From positions 62,001 through 126,000 of the forward strand of contig CAMVKH010000004.1 of assembly GCA_947168065.1 (NCBI GenBank): 64,000 nucleotides of DNA. Direction: 5' to 3'. Below, piece after piece: positions 9,973 to 20,235 of this stretch (positions are counted from its first letter, which is position 1; each line of letters opens with the position of its first letter). Source of the stretch: an uncultured Bacteroidales bacterium (lineage in GTDB: Bacteria; Bacteroidota; Bacteroidia; Bacteroidales; UBA932). Under the pieces are notes generated by a model that had not been told where the DNA came from, ran no database searches, and saw nothing but the letters and a program-made list of their open reading frames with translations. The position numbers and the translations under genes are program-made.

Positions 9973-10560
9973 TTACTTCTTCCAGACGTGGAGGATCTCG
10001 CCGATATACATATAGTGGATGCCCAGGCCGGACCGTTCGTACCACTCGCGTTGTTCCTGCGGGAGAAGGTCCGCGTCGAATTGCTGCGCATAGATCTTCT
10101 TGCACTCGATGGCAAGATCCGCTTCGGCATAGATCGGATTGCCCAGTTCCGTGAATTCCACCGTCAGGCCGGCACCGGCTACCTTGTCTTCATTCCGGCC
10201 GGAGGCTCTGCCCAGATAACTCAGCTGAGGCCGCATCGATTCCGGGAAGTGCGTTACCGTGAAATAGTCGTTCTCCTCCATAAACTGGTGCGTGTACCGG
10301 CTGGTCGAGACATAGACGATGAAAACGGGTTTGTTCCACAGTTCCCCGATCGTACCCCAGGAGATGGTCATCAGATTCATCTTCCCTTCCTTGCCCGCTG
10401 AAACCTCCAGCCAGTCCCGGTCGATCATCTGGAGCGGATTCAACGTGATTTCGGTCGGTGCAATTTCCTGCCAGGACTTCGCCTGGACGTCATTCCGGAC
10501 TTCTTTACCGCAACTCATAAGCAATGCCATTGAAAGGATAAAAAGGATAATCTTGTTCAT
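9973..10560 (-). CDS. Flavin reductase-like (flavoredoxin family) lipoprotein
   Basis: Lipobox ALLMSCGKE; MNLMTISWGTIGELWNKPVFIVYV and SRYTHQFMEENDYFTV like flavin reductase domain proteins. Confidence 0.75.
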   Translation of the reverse strand: MNKIILFILSMALLMSCGKEVRNDVQAKSWQEIAPTEITLNPLQMIDRDWLEVSAGKEGKMNLMTISWGTIGELWNKPVFIVYVSTSRYTHQFMEENDYFTVTHFPESMRPQLSYLGRASGRNEDKVAGAGLTVEFTELGNPIYAEADLAIECKKIYAQQFDADLLPQEQREWYERSGLGIHYMYIGEILHVWKK

Positions 10561-10606
10561 ATTGAATGGGTTAATCAGCTGCTAATATAGCTATTTTTCT
10601 TGAAAA

Positions 10607-11470
10607 CTAAGGGATAGCCGTGCCGTGGAATTCGGGGGCGGCGGTGGCGGCGGCCAGGGCGGCGAGATTTTCGGGACGGACGCCACGGCCGGGCATGATG
10701 ATCAGGCGGTCGCCGGCATGACGGACCAGGCGGGCGATCAGTTCCCTTCCCTCCCAGGCGGTGGGAGCCATCCCTGAAGTCAGCAGGCGGGTGCAAAGGA
10801 GCGAGATGATTTTATCGACAGCTTTGAATGGATCTTCGCTGCAGACATCGAAGGCGCGGTGGAAAGTCACGGAGAGCGGGCCGGCGGCGGAGACCAGCCG
10901 CCGCATGGCCGGCAGGTCGATGGCGCCGTCGGGCGTCAGCGCCCCGACGACCACGCCGGCGACACCAGCCGACCGGCAGAAGGCGATGTCCGACTCCATC
11001 TGGCTCACAGCCTCTTCGTCGTAGACGAAATCCAGGGCGGAAAAACCACCCAGGGAGAGGTGAGATGCCCGGTCAGGCCGAGCATGACGGTCGGGGTCAA
11101 GCCTGGCATGACGGGCGGAGGCTGGCCGGGAAGGATGTCCGGAGGCTGGCCGGGAGCCGGAGGCAGGGCGTATGAGGACATTTACGGGGATCGAGAGTCG
11201 GGCGACGGTTTCGCGGATTAAGTCGCGGGGCGGGGTGAGACCTCCGACGGAGAGGTCGGTGCAGAGTTCGATGCGGCCGGCACCGCGCGCCTCGGCGGCA
11301 AGAGCTTCGTCGAGGGTCGTGCAGCACGACTCGATGAGGAAAGATTCCCGGTCAAGCCGGGAATGACGGGCGGAGGCTGGCTGGGCTTGGCGTTCGAAGT
11401 CGCGCCAGAAGGCTTCATCATCGTCGATCCTGGGGTAACGCTGGGCAAAGCCGGGAACGAGCGAACTCAT
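10607..11470 (-). CDS. cutC: Copper homeostasis protein CutC homologue with in-frame repeat insertion
   Basis: SCCTTLDEALAAEARGAGRIELCTDLSVGGLTPPRDLIRE, VTFHRAFDV, IIMPGRGVRPENL; start ATG overlaps upstream stop (ATGA). Confidence 0.85.
   Translation of the reverse strand: MSSLVPGFAQRYPRIDDDEAFWRDFERQAQPASARHSRLDRESFLIESCCTTLDEALAAEARGAGRIELCTDLSVGGLTPPRDLIRETVARLSIPVNVLIRPASGSRPASGHPSRPASARHARLDPDRHARPDRASHLSLGGFSALDFVYDEEAVSQMESDIAFCRSAGVAGVVVGALTPDGAIDLPAMRRLVSAAGPLSVTFHRAFDVCSEDPFKAVDKIISLLCTRLLTSGMAPTAWEGRELIARLVRHAGDRLIIMPGRGVRPENLAALAAATAAPEFHGTAIP
11064..11113. repeat. Two degenerate copies of CGTCATTCCCGGCTTGACCGGGAATC-type palindromic repeat inside cutC
   Basis: GATGCCCGGTCAGGCCGAGCATGACG followed by GTCGGGGTCAAGCCTGGCATGACG. 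Confidence 0.8.
11344..11369. repeat. GATTCCCGGTCAAGCCGGGAATGACG palindromic repeat inside cutC 5' region
   Basis: Direct sequence match to copies at 38503 and 39962. Confidence 0.85.
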
Positions 11471-13824
11471 AGCTGCGAAAGGACGCGTTTGAGATCTTCG
11501 GCCAGGGAGGTGTTGTACCCCTGCGAGAAATAGACGATACGGCCGAAGCTGTCGCAAACGGTGATTACCGGTTTCTGGCGGGATTCGCTCTTGCACCCGG
11601 CGCACAACATCTCGAGGATCGAGCCGTCAGCATCGTCGACCGGAACCAGTTTCGACAGCCGCCCCAGGGAATCGTCCTTAGAAGAGGCCATCGCACGGCC
11701 GACAGCAGGGCCTGCCATCAGCAGGGGCCTTCCCCATTGCTCCAGCACGGGAACCAACGTCTCCAACTGACGGACGGCATGGCTTGTCGGTTCATCGCGG
11801 TCGCCCAGCACAGCCAGCAGATAGTAGCCGCGGCCGGTCTGCGGCAGGAAACGGTCGGCATCCATCGTGCCCAGTACCGAAATCCGGTCGTCGGCGCTGC
11901 GCATCACCAGCGGAACCTGTGTGACGGCATTGGGACTGACCGTGAAGAATTCCGTGTGCGAGAGCACGCTGCCGTCAGCCAGGCGCGTGCCGCTTGTAAG
12001 CATGTAACACCCGACTTCCACTTCCAGCGGGAAAACCGTATCCCAGGGATTATGGTCGGAATCTTCGCCGACGGTGCACAGTTCCGTCTTGCGATACGAC
12101 TCGCCGGACAGACCTCCAGGGACAAGGGAAGACAGCGTAAAATGATAGTAATACTCCGGTGTTCCCGACCCCACATACTGGACGTCCACCTTTCCTTTCG
12201 CGATCCTTTCGTCTTCAATCAAAGTCGGCGTTTCTCCAGATTCAAGGGCAGCTTTTTCATACAAATCTGCCTCGGCCTGACCTGTCAGCGGATCGAGACG
12301 GGCCTCCAACCCATTGGCACGGCAGAGCGCGACAAAGAAGATATCCCGGTTCATTCGGTCGGCCTTGCGGCTGAGCATGACGTCTGCCGGCGCCATCCGC
12401 AGCCCTTGCGGGTTGCGCTGCGCATCGACTTCGATGTTCTTTCCGATCCATTCGGCCACTTCCTTGCGGGATTTCAAATCGAGACTGGCCAGCACGCTGA
12501 AATAGGGCTTGAGCGGTTCCAGATCCACACGCGGGCAGTCACGCAGCGGGTTGAAAGTACCGTCGATATGCGCGTAGGCATCTTCCAGCACGTCAAGCGT
12601 CACGTCACCGCGGTCCTTTTCAGAGAGCGAGGCGAGGAGCGCGTGTGCATTCGCATCGTCGTGCGCCGCCAGGAAGGCATCGATAACGGCCGCGTTGCCT
12701 TTGGGCCGCGCCTCACGCAACGAATCTTCGTAGCGCAGACGCTCTGCATTGCGGGCCACTTCCTCGTCGGTAGCGCCCGAAGGCAGCGGGTTCTCGGCCG
12801 GCGGTACGATATCCAGATCGATGGCACAACGCTCTCCGACGGTATGGTCAAGCGTCACCGTCACCGCTTCCCCATCGATCACGGCCAGACCGAAGCGGTC
12901 GGCTTTTGAAGCCCAGACCACCATATCTCCCAGCCCCATATCGAGCGCAGCCTGTCCTTTCCGGTCGGTCTGATAACTGGCCACCGTGTAATACTCGGCG
13001 TAATTATAGATCTTGAACTCCACGTGGGCTCCGGCGACGGGCTTGCCTTTCTCATCCACCACCGTCACCACACTCCGACGGGCAGGAACATACCCCCGGA
13101 TCACATTGATTTCCGTGTAACAAGGTGTCCGCCGGATCACATCCTCGTCGCCGTGATAATCTCCGAAAACCTTGGTATGAAGGATCATAGCACGGGAAAC
13201 AGGCCCCGTGAACCAGGCCATGTTGAGCCGCGGCTCCGGCTCGCAGGCGCCCATAAACTGCCATTTGCCGTCTACATAGACCTCCACCCAGGCGTGATTG
13301 TCGTCGGTATGGGCCCAGCGCGGCGTATAGACCTGCCGGGCGGGAATCCCGGCGGCGCGCAACGCCGCCACCGCCAGCACGGATTCCTCGCCGCAGCGCC
13401 CCACGCCGCGCTGGATGGTTTGCAACGGCGAAGACGTCCGACCGTCTGAGGGCTGATACGTGGCCATCTCGTGGCACCAGTGATTGATCTCCAGCGCCGC
13501 CTCCCCGATCGTCATCCCCTGCACACGGGCACAGAGCGTATCGGCATACAGCGTCCGGAAGTCGTCGAGCGGCTCGTTGTTGACACGCAGCGGCAGGACG
13601 AAATGCCGGAACTCCCGCTCGGGAATGTCCCAGCCCATCCGTTCGCGAACCTCGAGCGTCTTGTCGACATTGGCTTCCCAATAGGTGTAGGGATGGGCCG
13701 CCAGGTCGGGATGCGGCATATAGGCATACAGGAAATCGATGTACCCGTCCGCTTCGCCTTTCGGCTCGCTCCCGCAGGCTGCCAGCACCAGGACGAAGAC
13801 CCCCAGCGCCTGCAACGGAAGCAT
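11467..13824 (-). CDS. Transglutaminase-like domain lipoprotein
   Basis: GRCGEESVLAVAALRAAGIPARQVYTPRWAHTDDNHAWVEVYVDGKW transglutaminase C-H-D; likely start MLPLQALGVFVLVLAACGS. Confidence 0.88.
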   Translation of the reverse strand: MLPLQALGVFVLVLAACGSEPKGEADGYIDFLYAYMPHPDLAAHPYTYWEANVDKTLEVRERMGWDIPEREFRHFVLPLRVNNEPLDDFRTLYADTLCARVQGMTIGEAALEINHWCHEMATYQPSDGRTSSPLQTIQRGVGRCGEESVLAVAALRAAGIPARQVYTPRWAHTDDNHAWVEVYVDGKWQFMGACEPEPRLNMAWFTGPVSRAMILHTKVFGDYHGDEDVIRRTPCYTEINVIRGYVPARRSVVTVVDEKGKPVAGAHVEFKIYNYAEYYTVASYQTDRKGQAALDMGLGDMVVWASKADRFGLAVIDGEAVTVTLDHTVGERCAIDLDIVPPAENPLPSGATDEEVARNAERLRYEDSLREARPKGNAAVIDAFLAAHDDANAHALLASLSEKDRGDVTLDVLEDAYAHIDGTFNPLRDCPRVDLEPLKPYFSVLASLDLKSRKEVAEWIGKNIEVDAQRNPQGLRMAPADVMLSRKADRMNRDIFFVALCRANGLEARLDPLTGQAEADLYEKAALESGETPTLIEDERIAKGKVDVQYVGSGTPEYYYHFTLSSLVPGGLSGESYRKTELCTVGEDSDHNPWDTVFPLEVEVGCYMLTSGTRLADGSVLSHTEFFTVSPNAVTQVPLVMRSADDRISVLGTMDADRFLPQTGRGYYLLAVLGDRDEPTSHAVRQLETLVPVLEQWGRPLLMAGPAVGRAMASSKDDSLGRLSKLVPVDDADGSILEMLCAGCKSESRQKPVITVCDSFGRIVYFSQGYNTSLAEDLKRVLSQL

Positions 13825-13958
13825 CAGTGAATGAAGGAGTTGCCGAAACCGATCCCCCCGCTTTTGAGGGGGATCAGTTTCTGTAATAAACTGATTGACA
13901 AGTGTGTACATTGCAGCGGAAAGAGGGGGAAAAGAGGGTATGGACTGTCGGGACTGTG

Positions 13959-16910
13959 TTATTGGATGGTGACTTCATCGACGAAGATGTGGGCCTGGCC
14001 GCCGGCGCCCAGGTGCCATTCGGGCAGAGTGCCGAAATTCCGCGCTACCACTTTGACATAGCGGGCGTTCACGTTGACTGGAAGCGTGAATTCGTGGATC
14101 TGGCAGTTGTAATCCTGCGGATCGACATCATGCTCCAGGCGGCGCTGCCGTACGAAGTCCTTTCCGTTGAGCGAAGTGTAGAATTCCACCCAGACGGGCA
14201 ACACGATCCACGAACGGGTATCCTGCAGGAATCCGGCGCTCAGCCGGGAGAGATGCTTCTCGGCTCCCAAGTCGATCACAGCCTCGAAGTCGCTGTTCTG
14301 GTAGCCCTGCCAACCGCCCAGGCGGAAGTTGGTACCGCCGCGCACTCCGTCGACGATCGCCTGGTCGCCGCCGGCGCTGTAGAGCCGGCTGTACGGATGG
14401 GCGATCTGGACCTTATAACTGTTCTCGACACGCCGCAGCGTGGTCTGCGTCGTAAAGCTGCGATTGCCGTCCGCGTCGGTGCAATAGGCATAGATCGTGC
14501 AGTTGCGGCTTACGGTAAAGGGACGCTGATAGAGGTCGAAGTCACCGCCGGCCACGCTGCCTTCCGGCACCATCTGGTACCAGATGCGGTTGCCCTTGGC
14601 CGGGGACTCGATCTCCACTTTGGTAAAAGCGTTGAACACCGGGGAGGGCACGACGAAGACAGGATTTTCCACGATGGTCTTCTCCACGGCCGAGTAAGGC
14701 CGGTCGTCCTCCCGGGCGCCGAAGCGCAGATTGGGCTCTGCATCCATACCGAAAATGAAGGTCGTTCCCTGCGCGATATCGGCATAGGTCACATAGGACT
14801 TCCTGTAGGGCAGACCGTCGCGCATCACGTGGTTGATGTAGCGGTTCGTGCTGCTGGTCCGCGGCGCGCGCAGGGTGAAATCCCGTCCGTTTTCGAGATG
14901 GATCACGGCATTGCGGAACATCGGCGAACCGAATACGTACTGGTCGCTGCCCGGGGTGACGGGATAGAAGCCCAGCGCGCTCATCACGTACCAGGCCGAC
15001 ATCTGGCCGCAGTCCTCGTTGCCGCAAAGGCCGTCCGGCGCGTCGGTGAAGAGTTCTTCCATGATCTTGCGGACAATCCGCTGCGTCTTCCAGGGCACGC
15101 CGACATAATTATACAGGTAGGCGATATGGTGGCTGGGCTCATTGCCCTGGGCGTATTGCCCCACCATACCGGTCATATCGGCGACCTTCAGGCCGCCGGT
15201 ATCGCTCGAGGTCGAGAAGAGCTCGTCGAGCCACTGTTCCATGGAACTGTCTCCGCCGCTGGCTTCGATCAGGCCGCTGATATCGTGCTGCACGTGGAAG
15301 GAATACTGCCAGGCATTGGCCTCCGTGTAATGGATGTTGGCCTCTGCGGGATCGAAGGGATCGAGCCAGATGCCGTTGAGACGGGCCCGCATGAATCCGG
15401 TGGAGGGATCGTAAATGTTGCGCCAATACTGCGAACGGCGGAGGAATGTCGAAGCGGTACCGCGCTCGCCCATCCGCTGCGCCACCTGCGCGATGCACCA
15501 GTCGTCGAAGGCGTATTCCAGGGTCTTGGAGACGGATTCATGCTCTTTGTCGGCCAGGACCAGTCCGTTGTCACGATACACGTCGATGCCGAATTCCGGC
15601 CGGTTGGCGGTCTCCACCATGGCCTTGAGGGCTTCTTTCCGGTCGAAGTCGGTGATGCCTTTGGCCAGGGCGTCGGCAATCACCGGCGCCGCACTGTAGC
15701 CGATCATGCAGTCGGTTTCGTTGGCACTCAACTCCCAGCGGGGCAGTTTGCCCTGTTCTTCATAGATCGAGAGCATCGATTTGATGAAATCGACCGTCCG
15801 CTTCCGCTCGATCAGATTGAACAGCGGATGCAGTGTCCGGTACGTATCCCAAAGCGAGAAGATATGGTAGCGGTCCCAGCCGTCCGTGCGGTGGATCTTG
15901 CGGTCCATGCCGCGGTATTCCCCGTTTGCGTCGGAGTAGAGGCTGGGGGCGATGGCCGTGTGATAGAGCGCCGTATAAAAGATGCGCTTCGTCGTGTAGT
16001 CGCCTTCCACCTCGATTTTCGAGAGGAATTCGTCCCAGGCCTTGCGGGCTGACTCTTTCGCAATATCGAACGCATAGATGCCGCCTTTCTGCAAGGCTCC
16101 CTCCGATTCGAGATTGGCACGGGCGTTCGTCTCGGAAACCGAGGAGATGCCCACGCGGACAAGCAGCTCCCGCGCGCGGGAACGGCCGGATGATTTATCG
16201 AACATAATCAGGGCACGCGGCTGGTCATCACCTTCTATCGGCTCTTCGATCACCATTTCGGCAATCGGGCGGGAGAATTCCATATAGAAATAGACGATCT
16301 GGTCGTCGGCCCAGGAGTGGGAACGACGGTAACCCTGGACGGCATAATCGCCTACCTTCGTGATCCGTGCACCCAGCATCTTGTCGCGCGGGACCAGGTC
16401 GAGTACCAGCTGCGGCGTGACGCCGGCAGGGTAAGTATAGCGATGGAAGCCGCTGCGACGGCCCACCGTCAATTCTGCTTCAACGCCCCACCGGTCGAGG
16501 AACACTTTGTAGTACCCTGCCTGGGCGGATTCCTTGCTGTGGGAGAAACCGGATTGGTAGTCCTCTTCCCTGTAGGGAAATTCCTTGAAGGGATCGAGAC
16601 CCGCCACGGGCATCACACGGATGTCGCACAGGTCTGCGCAGCCGGTGCCGCTCAGGTGGGTGTGGCTGAAACCCTTGATGAGCGAATCGCTGTAATGGTA
16701 GCCTGAACAGCCGTCCCAGTTGTCCTCGCGTGTATCGGGGCTCAGCTGGACCATACCGAAAGGATAGGCTGCACCCGGAAAAGTATGACCGTGGAAATCG
16801 GTTCCGACCATCGGGTTCACCAGGTCGGCATATTTTGTGCGCAGCACGCCGGCGGACAACAGGAAAGGCAGGCCAGCCGCCAGGACGAAGAGAATCAGAA
16901 GCTTTTTCAT
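13959..16910 (-). CDS. GH92 family alpha-mannosidase
   Basis: NPMVGTDFHGHTFPGAAYPFGMVQLSPDTR; GNEDCGQMSAWYVMSALGFYPVTPG; signal peptide; ORF extended upstream by the track. Confidence 0.95.
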   Translation of the reverse strand: MKKLLILFVLAAGLPFLLSAGVLRTKYADLVNPMVGTDFHGHTFPGAAYPFGMVQLSPDTREDNWDGCSGYHYSDSLIKGFSHTHLSGTGCADLCDIRVMPVAGLDPFKEFPYREEDYQSGFSHSKESAQAGYYKVFLDRWGVEAELTVGRRSGFHRYTYPAGVTPQLVLDLVPRDKMLGARITKVGDYAVQGYRRSHSWADDQIVYFYMEFSRPIAEMVIEEPIEGDDQPRALIMFDKSSGRSRARELLVRVGISSVSETNARANLESEGALQKGGIYAFDIAKESARKAWDEFLSKIEVEGDYTTKRIFYTALYHTAIAPSLYSDANGEYRGMDRKIHRTDGWDRYHIFSLWDTYRTLHPLFNLIERKRTVDFIKSMLSIYEEQGKLPRWELSANETDCMIGYSAAPVIADALAKGITDFDRKEALKAMVETANRPEFGIDVYRDNGLVLADKEHESVSKTLEYAFDDWCIAQVAQRMGERGTASTFLRRSQYWRNIYDPSTGFMRARLNGIWLDPFDPAEANIHYTEANAWQYSFHVQHDISGLIEASGGDSSMEQWLDELFSTSSDTGGLKVADMTGMVGQYAQGNEPSHHIAYLYNYVGVPWKTQRIVRKIMEELFTDAPDGLCGNEDCGQMSAWYVMSALGFYPVTPGSDQYVFGSPMFRNAVIHLENGRDFTLRAPRTSSTNRYINHVMRDGLPYRKSYVTYADIAQGTTFIFGMDAEPNLRFGAREDDRPYSAVEKTIVENPVFVVPSPVFNAFTKVEIESPAKGNRIWYQMVPEGSVAGGDFDLYQRPFTVSRNCTIYAYCTDADGNRSFTTQTTLRRVENSYKVQIAHPYSRLYSAGGDQAIVDGVRGGTNFRLGGWQGYQNSDFEAVIDLGAEKHLSRLSAGFLQDTRSWIVLPVWVEFYTSLNGKDFVRQRRLEHDVDPQDYNCQIHEFTLPVNVNARYVKVVARNFGTLPEWHLGAGGQAHIFVDEVTIQ

Positions 16911-16964
16911 AATATGTAAAAATAGGCATTTTTTTATTATTTTTACCGAATAATTGTTCTCAAG

Positions 16965-17996
16965 ATGAAAAGAATCCTGTTCGCGCTGGTCCTGACGCTG
17001 TTTTTCTTCCAGGACGTTATGGCCCAGTCGGGGCCCGTCGTCTACAGTCTTCCCAGGACTACCGTCAGCCTCCGCGTCAACGCCCGCCGTGAAGCCTTCA
17101 CCGCCGGACCGTACGCCCAATATGCCCAGAAATACTTCGGAGTGGCCGCTCCCACGCAGAACCGCACCACCTATACGTTACAAGCCATCACCCTGACTCC
17201 CTATGTGGAAGCCGATCCCGCTTCCCGTTATACGGTGTCGATTCCCGAGCGCGCCTCGGCCGGTTTCCTGCAGATGTGCACCCAGGGCCTGGTTGCGATG
17301 TCCGACAATTACACGGGCCAGCCCGCCGCCTGGCGCTTTGCGCCGGTCGCGGGCGCAGCCTCCTTTGAAGGTATCGACCCGACGGGCAACCTCGGCAGTG
17401 AAACCACCGTCCTCTACCAGGCCGTCCTGACCGACGAAGGCTACGAACGTGTCCCCGTGACCCAGGACAACGTGGTTGAAAAATCGGCCGACCGGAAGGC
17501 CGCCGATGCTGCAGCCACGATTTTCTACCTTCGTGAAAAACGTCAGCAGATCGCCACGGGCGATACCGACGCCACCTTCAGCGACGATGCCCTCCGGGAT
17601 GCCATCCATGAGATTACCCGTCTCGAACAACGCTATATGAGCCTCTTCTACGGCATCCGCGAAGTCTCCGACCTCGAGAAGACCTTCGACGTGACGCCCG
17701 ATCCCGAAGCCAAAAACCAGCGTTACACGGCCTTCCACATCTCCGAAAAGAACGGGCTGCTGCCCGCCTCGGTCAATGAAGGCGAAGCGGTGACCGTGGA
17801 GTTCATCGTCGAGCCGCTGGCCTCGCCCGAAGCCTCGTCCGACCGTTCGAAGGAGCCACTGGTCCACTATCGCATCCCCGCCATCACCCGCTGCCGCGTG
17901 GTGCAGGGCGGTGCAATCCTGCTTGAGAACCGCGTGCCCGTCTACCAGCTCGGGGAAGAGAGCACCCTTCCGCTGAATATCCTGTTATCGAAATAA
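16965..17996 (+). CDS. DUF4831-like secreted protein
   Basis: Signal peptide; YSLPRTTVSLRVNARREAFTAGPYAQYAQKYFG similar to DUF4831 proteins. Confidence 0.75.
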   Translation: MKRILFALVLTLFFFQDVMAQSGPVVYSLPRTTVSLRVNARREAFTAGPYAQYAQKYFGVAAPTQNRTTYTLQAITLTPYVEADPASRYTVSIPERASAGFLQMCTQGLVAMSDNYTGQPAAWRFAPVAGAASFEGIDPTGNLGSETTVLYQAVLTDEGYERVPVTQDNVVEKSADRKAADAAATIFYLREKRQQIATGDTDATFSDDALRDAIHEITRLEQRYMSLFYGIREVSDLEKTFDVTPDPEAKNQRYTAFHISEKNGLLPASVNEGEAVTVEFIVEPLASPEASSDRSKEPLVHYRIPAITRCRVVQGGAILLENRVPVYQLGEESTLPLNILLSK

Positions 17997-18017
17997 TCTC
18001 TCAAAAACACTTTCATC

Positions 18018-19481
18018 ATGCCTATCCGCAAATTAGAACCCAAGTGCGTTTGGAACAACTTCTATTCGCTTACCCAGATCCCCCGTCCCTCGGGACATAC
18101 GCAGAAAGTCGCCAAATTCCTCGTCCAGTGGGCGAAGGACCGCGGCATGGAAGCCTTCCAGGATGAATGCGGCAACGTGATTATCCGCAAACCCGCCACG
18201 CCCGGCATGGAAGACCGCAAGGGAATCATCCTGCAGGCCCACATGGACATGGTCCCGCAGAAGAACAACGACAAGAAGCACGACTTCACCAAAGACCCGA
18301 TCGAGACCCGCATCGTCCACCAGGACGACGGTGACTGGGTGTATGCCTGCGGCACCACCCTCGGCGCTGACGACGGCCTCGGCGTAGCCGCCGCCATGTC
18401 GGTGCTCGAATCCGAGACGATCAAGCACGGTCCCCTCGAGGCGCTCTTCACCGTGGACGAAGAAACCCGCATGGTCGGTGCCAAGGCCCTCAAGCCCGGC
18501 ATCCTCAAGGGTGACATCCTGCTCAACCTCGACTCCGAGACGGAAGGCGAACTCTACGTGGGCTGCGCCGGCGGCATCGACGCCAACATCAGCTTCAAAT
18601 ACAAGGAAGAACCCATGCCCAAGGGCTTCAAGGCCCTGAAGATCGTGGTGACCGGCCTTCGCGGCGGCCACTCCGGCATGGAGATCAATGAGGGCCGCGG
18701 CAACGCCAACAAGGTGATGGCCCGCCTGCTGCTCCCCATCCTGCGGGACAACAAGGGCAAACTCGCCAGCTTCAACGGCGGCAACATGCGCAACGCCATC
18801 CCGCGTGAAGCGGAGGCTGTCGTCGCCGTCCCGGCCGAGAAGGTCGAGGCCGTGAAAGCGGGCGTTGAAAAGACCGCCGCCACCGTAAAGGCCGAACTCG
18901 CCCCCATCGATCCGGGCCTGGTCATCACTGTCGAAGGCATCCGCTGCGGCAAGGTCATCGCCGGCAACACCGGCCTGAAGCTCGTCAAAGCCCTCTACGC
19001 CTGCCCCAACGCGGTCGACCGCATGAGCCTTGAGGTCGAAGGTCTGGTGGAGACCTCCAACAACCTGGCCATCGTCCACACCGACAAGGGCGTGATCAAC
19101 GTCAATACGCTGCTGCGCGGCTCTACCGACACGCTCAAGATGGACCTGGCCGAATCGGTCCGCGCCGCTTTCGAGCTGGCCGGCGCCAAGGTCTGGTTCG
19201 ACGGAGCCTATTCCGGCTGGAGCCCGAACATGGCCTCCCCCATCCTCCACACCATGAAGGACCAGTACAAGAAACTCTTCGGCAAGGAGCCGGCCGTGAT
19301 GGCCATCCACGCCGGACTTGAATGCGGCATCCTGGCCGGCGCCTATCCCAACTGGGACATGATCTCCTGTGGTCCGACCCTCAAGTCGCCTCACTCCCCG
19401 GACGAGCGCTGCTATGTTCCTTCGGTCGCCAAGTGGTGGCAGTTCATCCAGGCGGTCATCGAGGATGCGCCGAAGAAATAA
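18018..19481 (+). CDS. pepD: Aminoacyl-histidine dipeptidase (peptidase D)
   Basis: [59 protein letters not shown]. Confidence 0.95.
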   Translation: MPIRKLEPKCVWNNFYSLTQIPRPSGHTQKVAKFLVQWAKDRGMEAFQDECGNVIIRKPATPGMEDRKGIILQAHMDMVPQKNNDKKHDFTKDPIETRIVHQDDGDWVYACGTTLGADDGLGVAAAMSVLESETIKHGPLEALFTVDEETRMVGAKALKPGILKGDILLNLDSETEGELYVGCAGGIDANISFKYKEEPMPKGFKALKIVVTGLRGGHSGMEINEGRGNANKVMARLLLPILRDNKGKLASFNGGNMRNAIPREAEAVVAVPAEKVEAVKAGVEKTAATVKAELAPIDPGLVITVEGIRCGKVIAGNTGLKLVKALYACPNAVDRMSLEVEGLVETSNNLAIVHTDKGVINVNTLLRGSTDTLKMDLAESVRAAFELAGAKVWFDGAYSGWSPNMASPILHTMKDQYKKLFGKEPAVMAIHAGLECGILAGAYPNWDMISCGPTLKSPHSPDERCYVPSVAKWWQFIQAVIEDAPKK

Positions 19482-19504
19482 TTTGTCAAATAAAAAATTA
19501 TCTC

Positions 19505-19512
19505 TATCTTTG
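19505..19512 (+). promoter_or_regulatory. Bacteroidetes -7 element TATCTTTG for rpsF operon
   Basis: TAnnTTTG about 50 nt upstream of rpsF. Confidence 0.65.
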
Positions 19513-19513
19513 C

Positions 19514-19540
19514 AGCCCTTTGGGAAAATCCCGAAGGGCT
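19514..19540 (+). promoter_or_regulatory. rpsF-operon leader hairpin, possible S6:S18 autoregulatory element
   Basis: AGCCCTTTGGGAAAATCCCGAAGGGCT stem-loop in the leader. Confidence 0.45.
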
Positions 19541-19563
19541 TGTTTATTAATTATTACCTACTT

Positions 19564-19944
19564 ATGTTAAAACAGTACGAAACCGTTTTCATTGCAACTC
19601 CCGTTTTGTCTGATGTCCAGATGAAGGAAGCGGTTGCCAAGTACACCGGTCTGATCACCGAAAACGGTGGCAAGATCGTGTGCCAGGAGGACTGGGGCCT
19701 GAAGAAACTGGCTTACCCCATCCAGAAGAAAACTACCGGCTTCTACACCCTGATCGAGTTCCAGGCCGAACCGGAGTTCATTGCCAGATTTGAAACACAG
19801 TTCAAGCGTGATGAGCGCATCCTCCGCTTCCAGACTGTATCCATGGACAAACACGCCATCGCTTATGCCGAGCGCCGTCGCGCCAAGATGAGCGGTGCCG
19901 CCGCACCGGCCGAAGCTCCCGCCGAGGCTCCCGCTAACGAATAA
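19564..19944 (+). CDS. rpsF: 30S ribosomal protein S6
   Basis: [53 protein letters not shown]. Confidence 0.97.
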   Translation: MLKQYETVFIATPVLSDVQMKEAVAKYTGLITENGGKIVCQEDWGLKKLAYPIQKKTTGFYTLIEFQAEPEFIARFETQFKRDERILRFQTVSMDKHAIAYAERRRAKMSGAAAPAEAPAEAPANE

Positions 19945-19956
19945 GGAGATACAACT

Positions 19957-20223
19957 ATGGCACAGAACGATGACATCCGCTATCTGAACCCCGTCAATGT
20001 CGAGGTCAAGAAGAAGAAATACTGCCGTTTCAAGAAAGCAGGCATCAAATACGTTGACTACAAGGATGCTGAATTCCTGAAGAAGTTCCTCAACGAGCAG
20101 GGCAAGATCCTTCCCCGCCGTATCACCGGCACTTCCCTGAAGTTCCAGAAGAAAGTCTCGCAAGCCGTCAAGAGAGCACGCCACCTGGCGCTTCTCCCGT
20201 ATGTAACCGACCTGATGAAATAA
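19957..20223 (+). CDS. rpsR: 30S ribosomal protein S18
   Basis: [51 protein letters not shown]. Confidence 0.98.
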   Translation: MAQNDDIRYLNPVNVEVKKKKYCRFKKAGIKYVDYKDAEFLKKFLNEQGKILPRRITGTSLKFQKKVSQAVKRARHLALLPYVTDLMK

Positions 20224-20235
20224 GGAGGAAACACC

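Noticed and set aside
13902-16052. 716-aa plus-strand ORF
   Set aside because: Shadow ORF antisense to the well-supported GH92 gene in GC-rich DNA; no family resemblance
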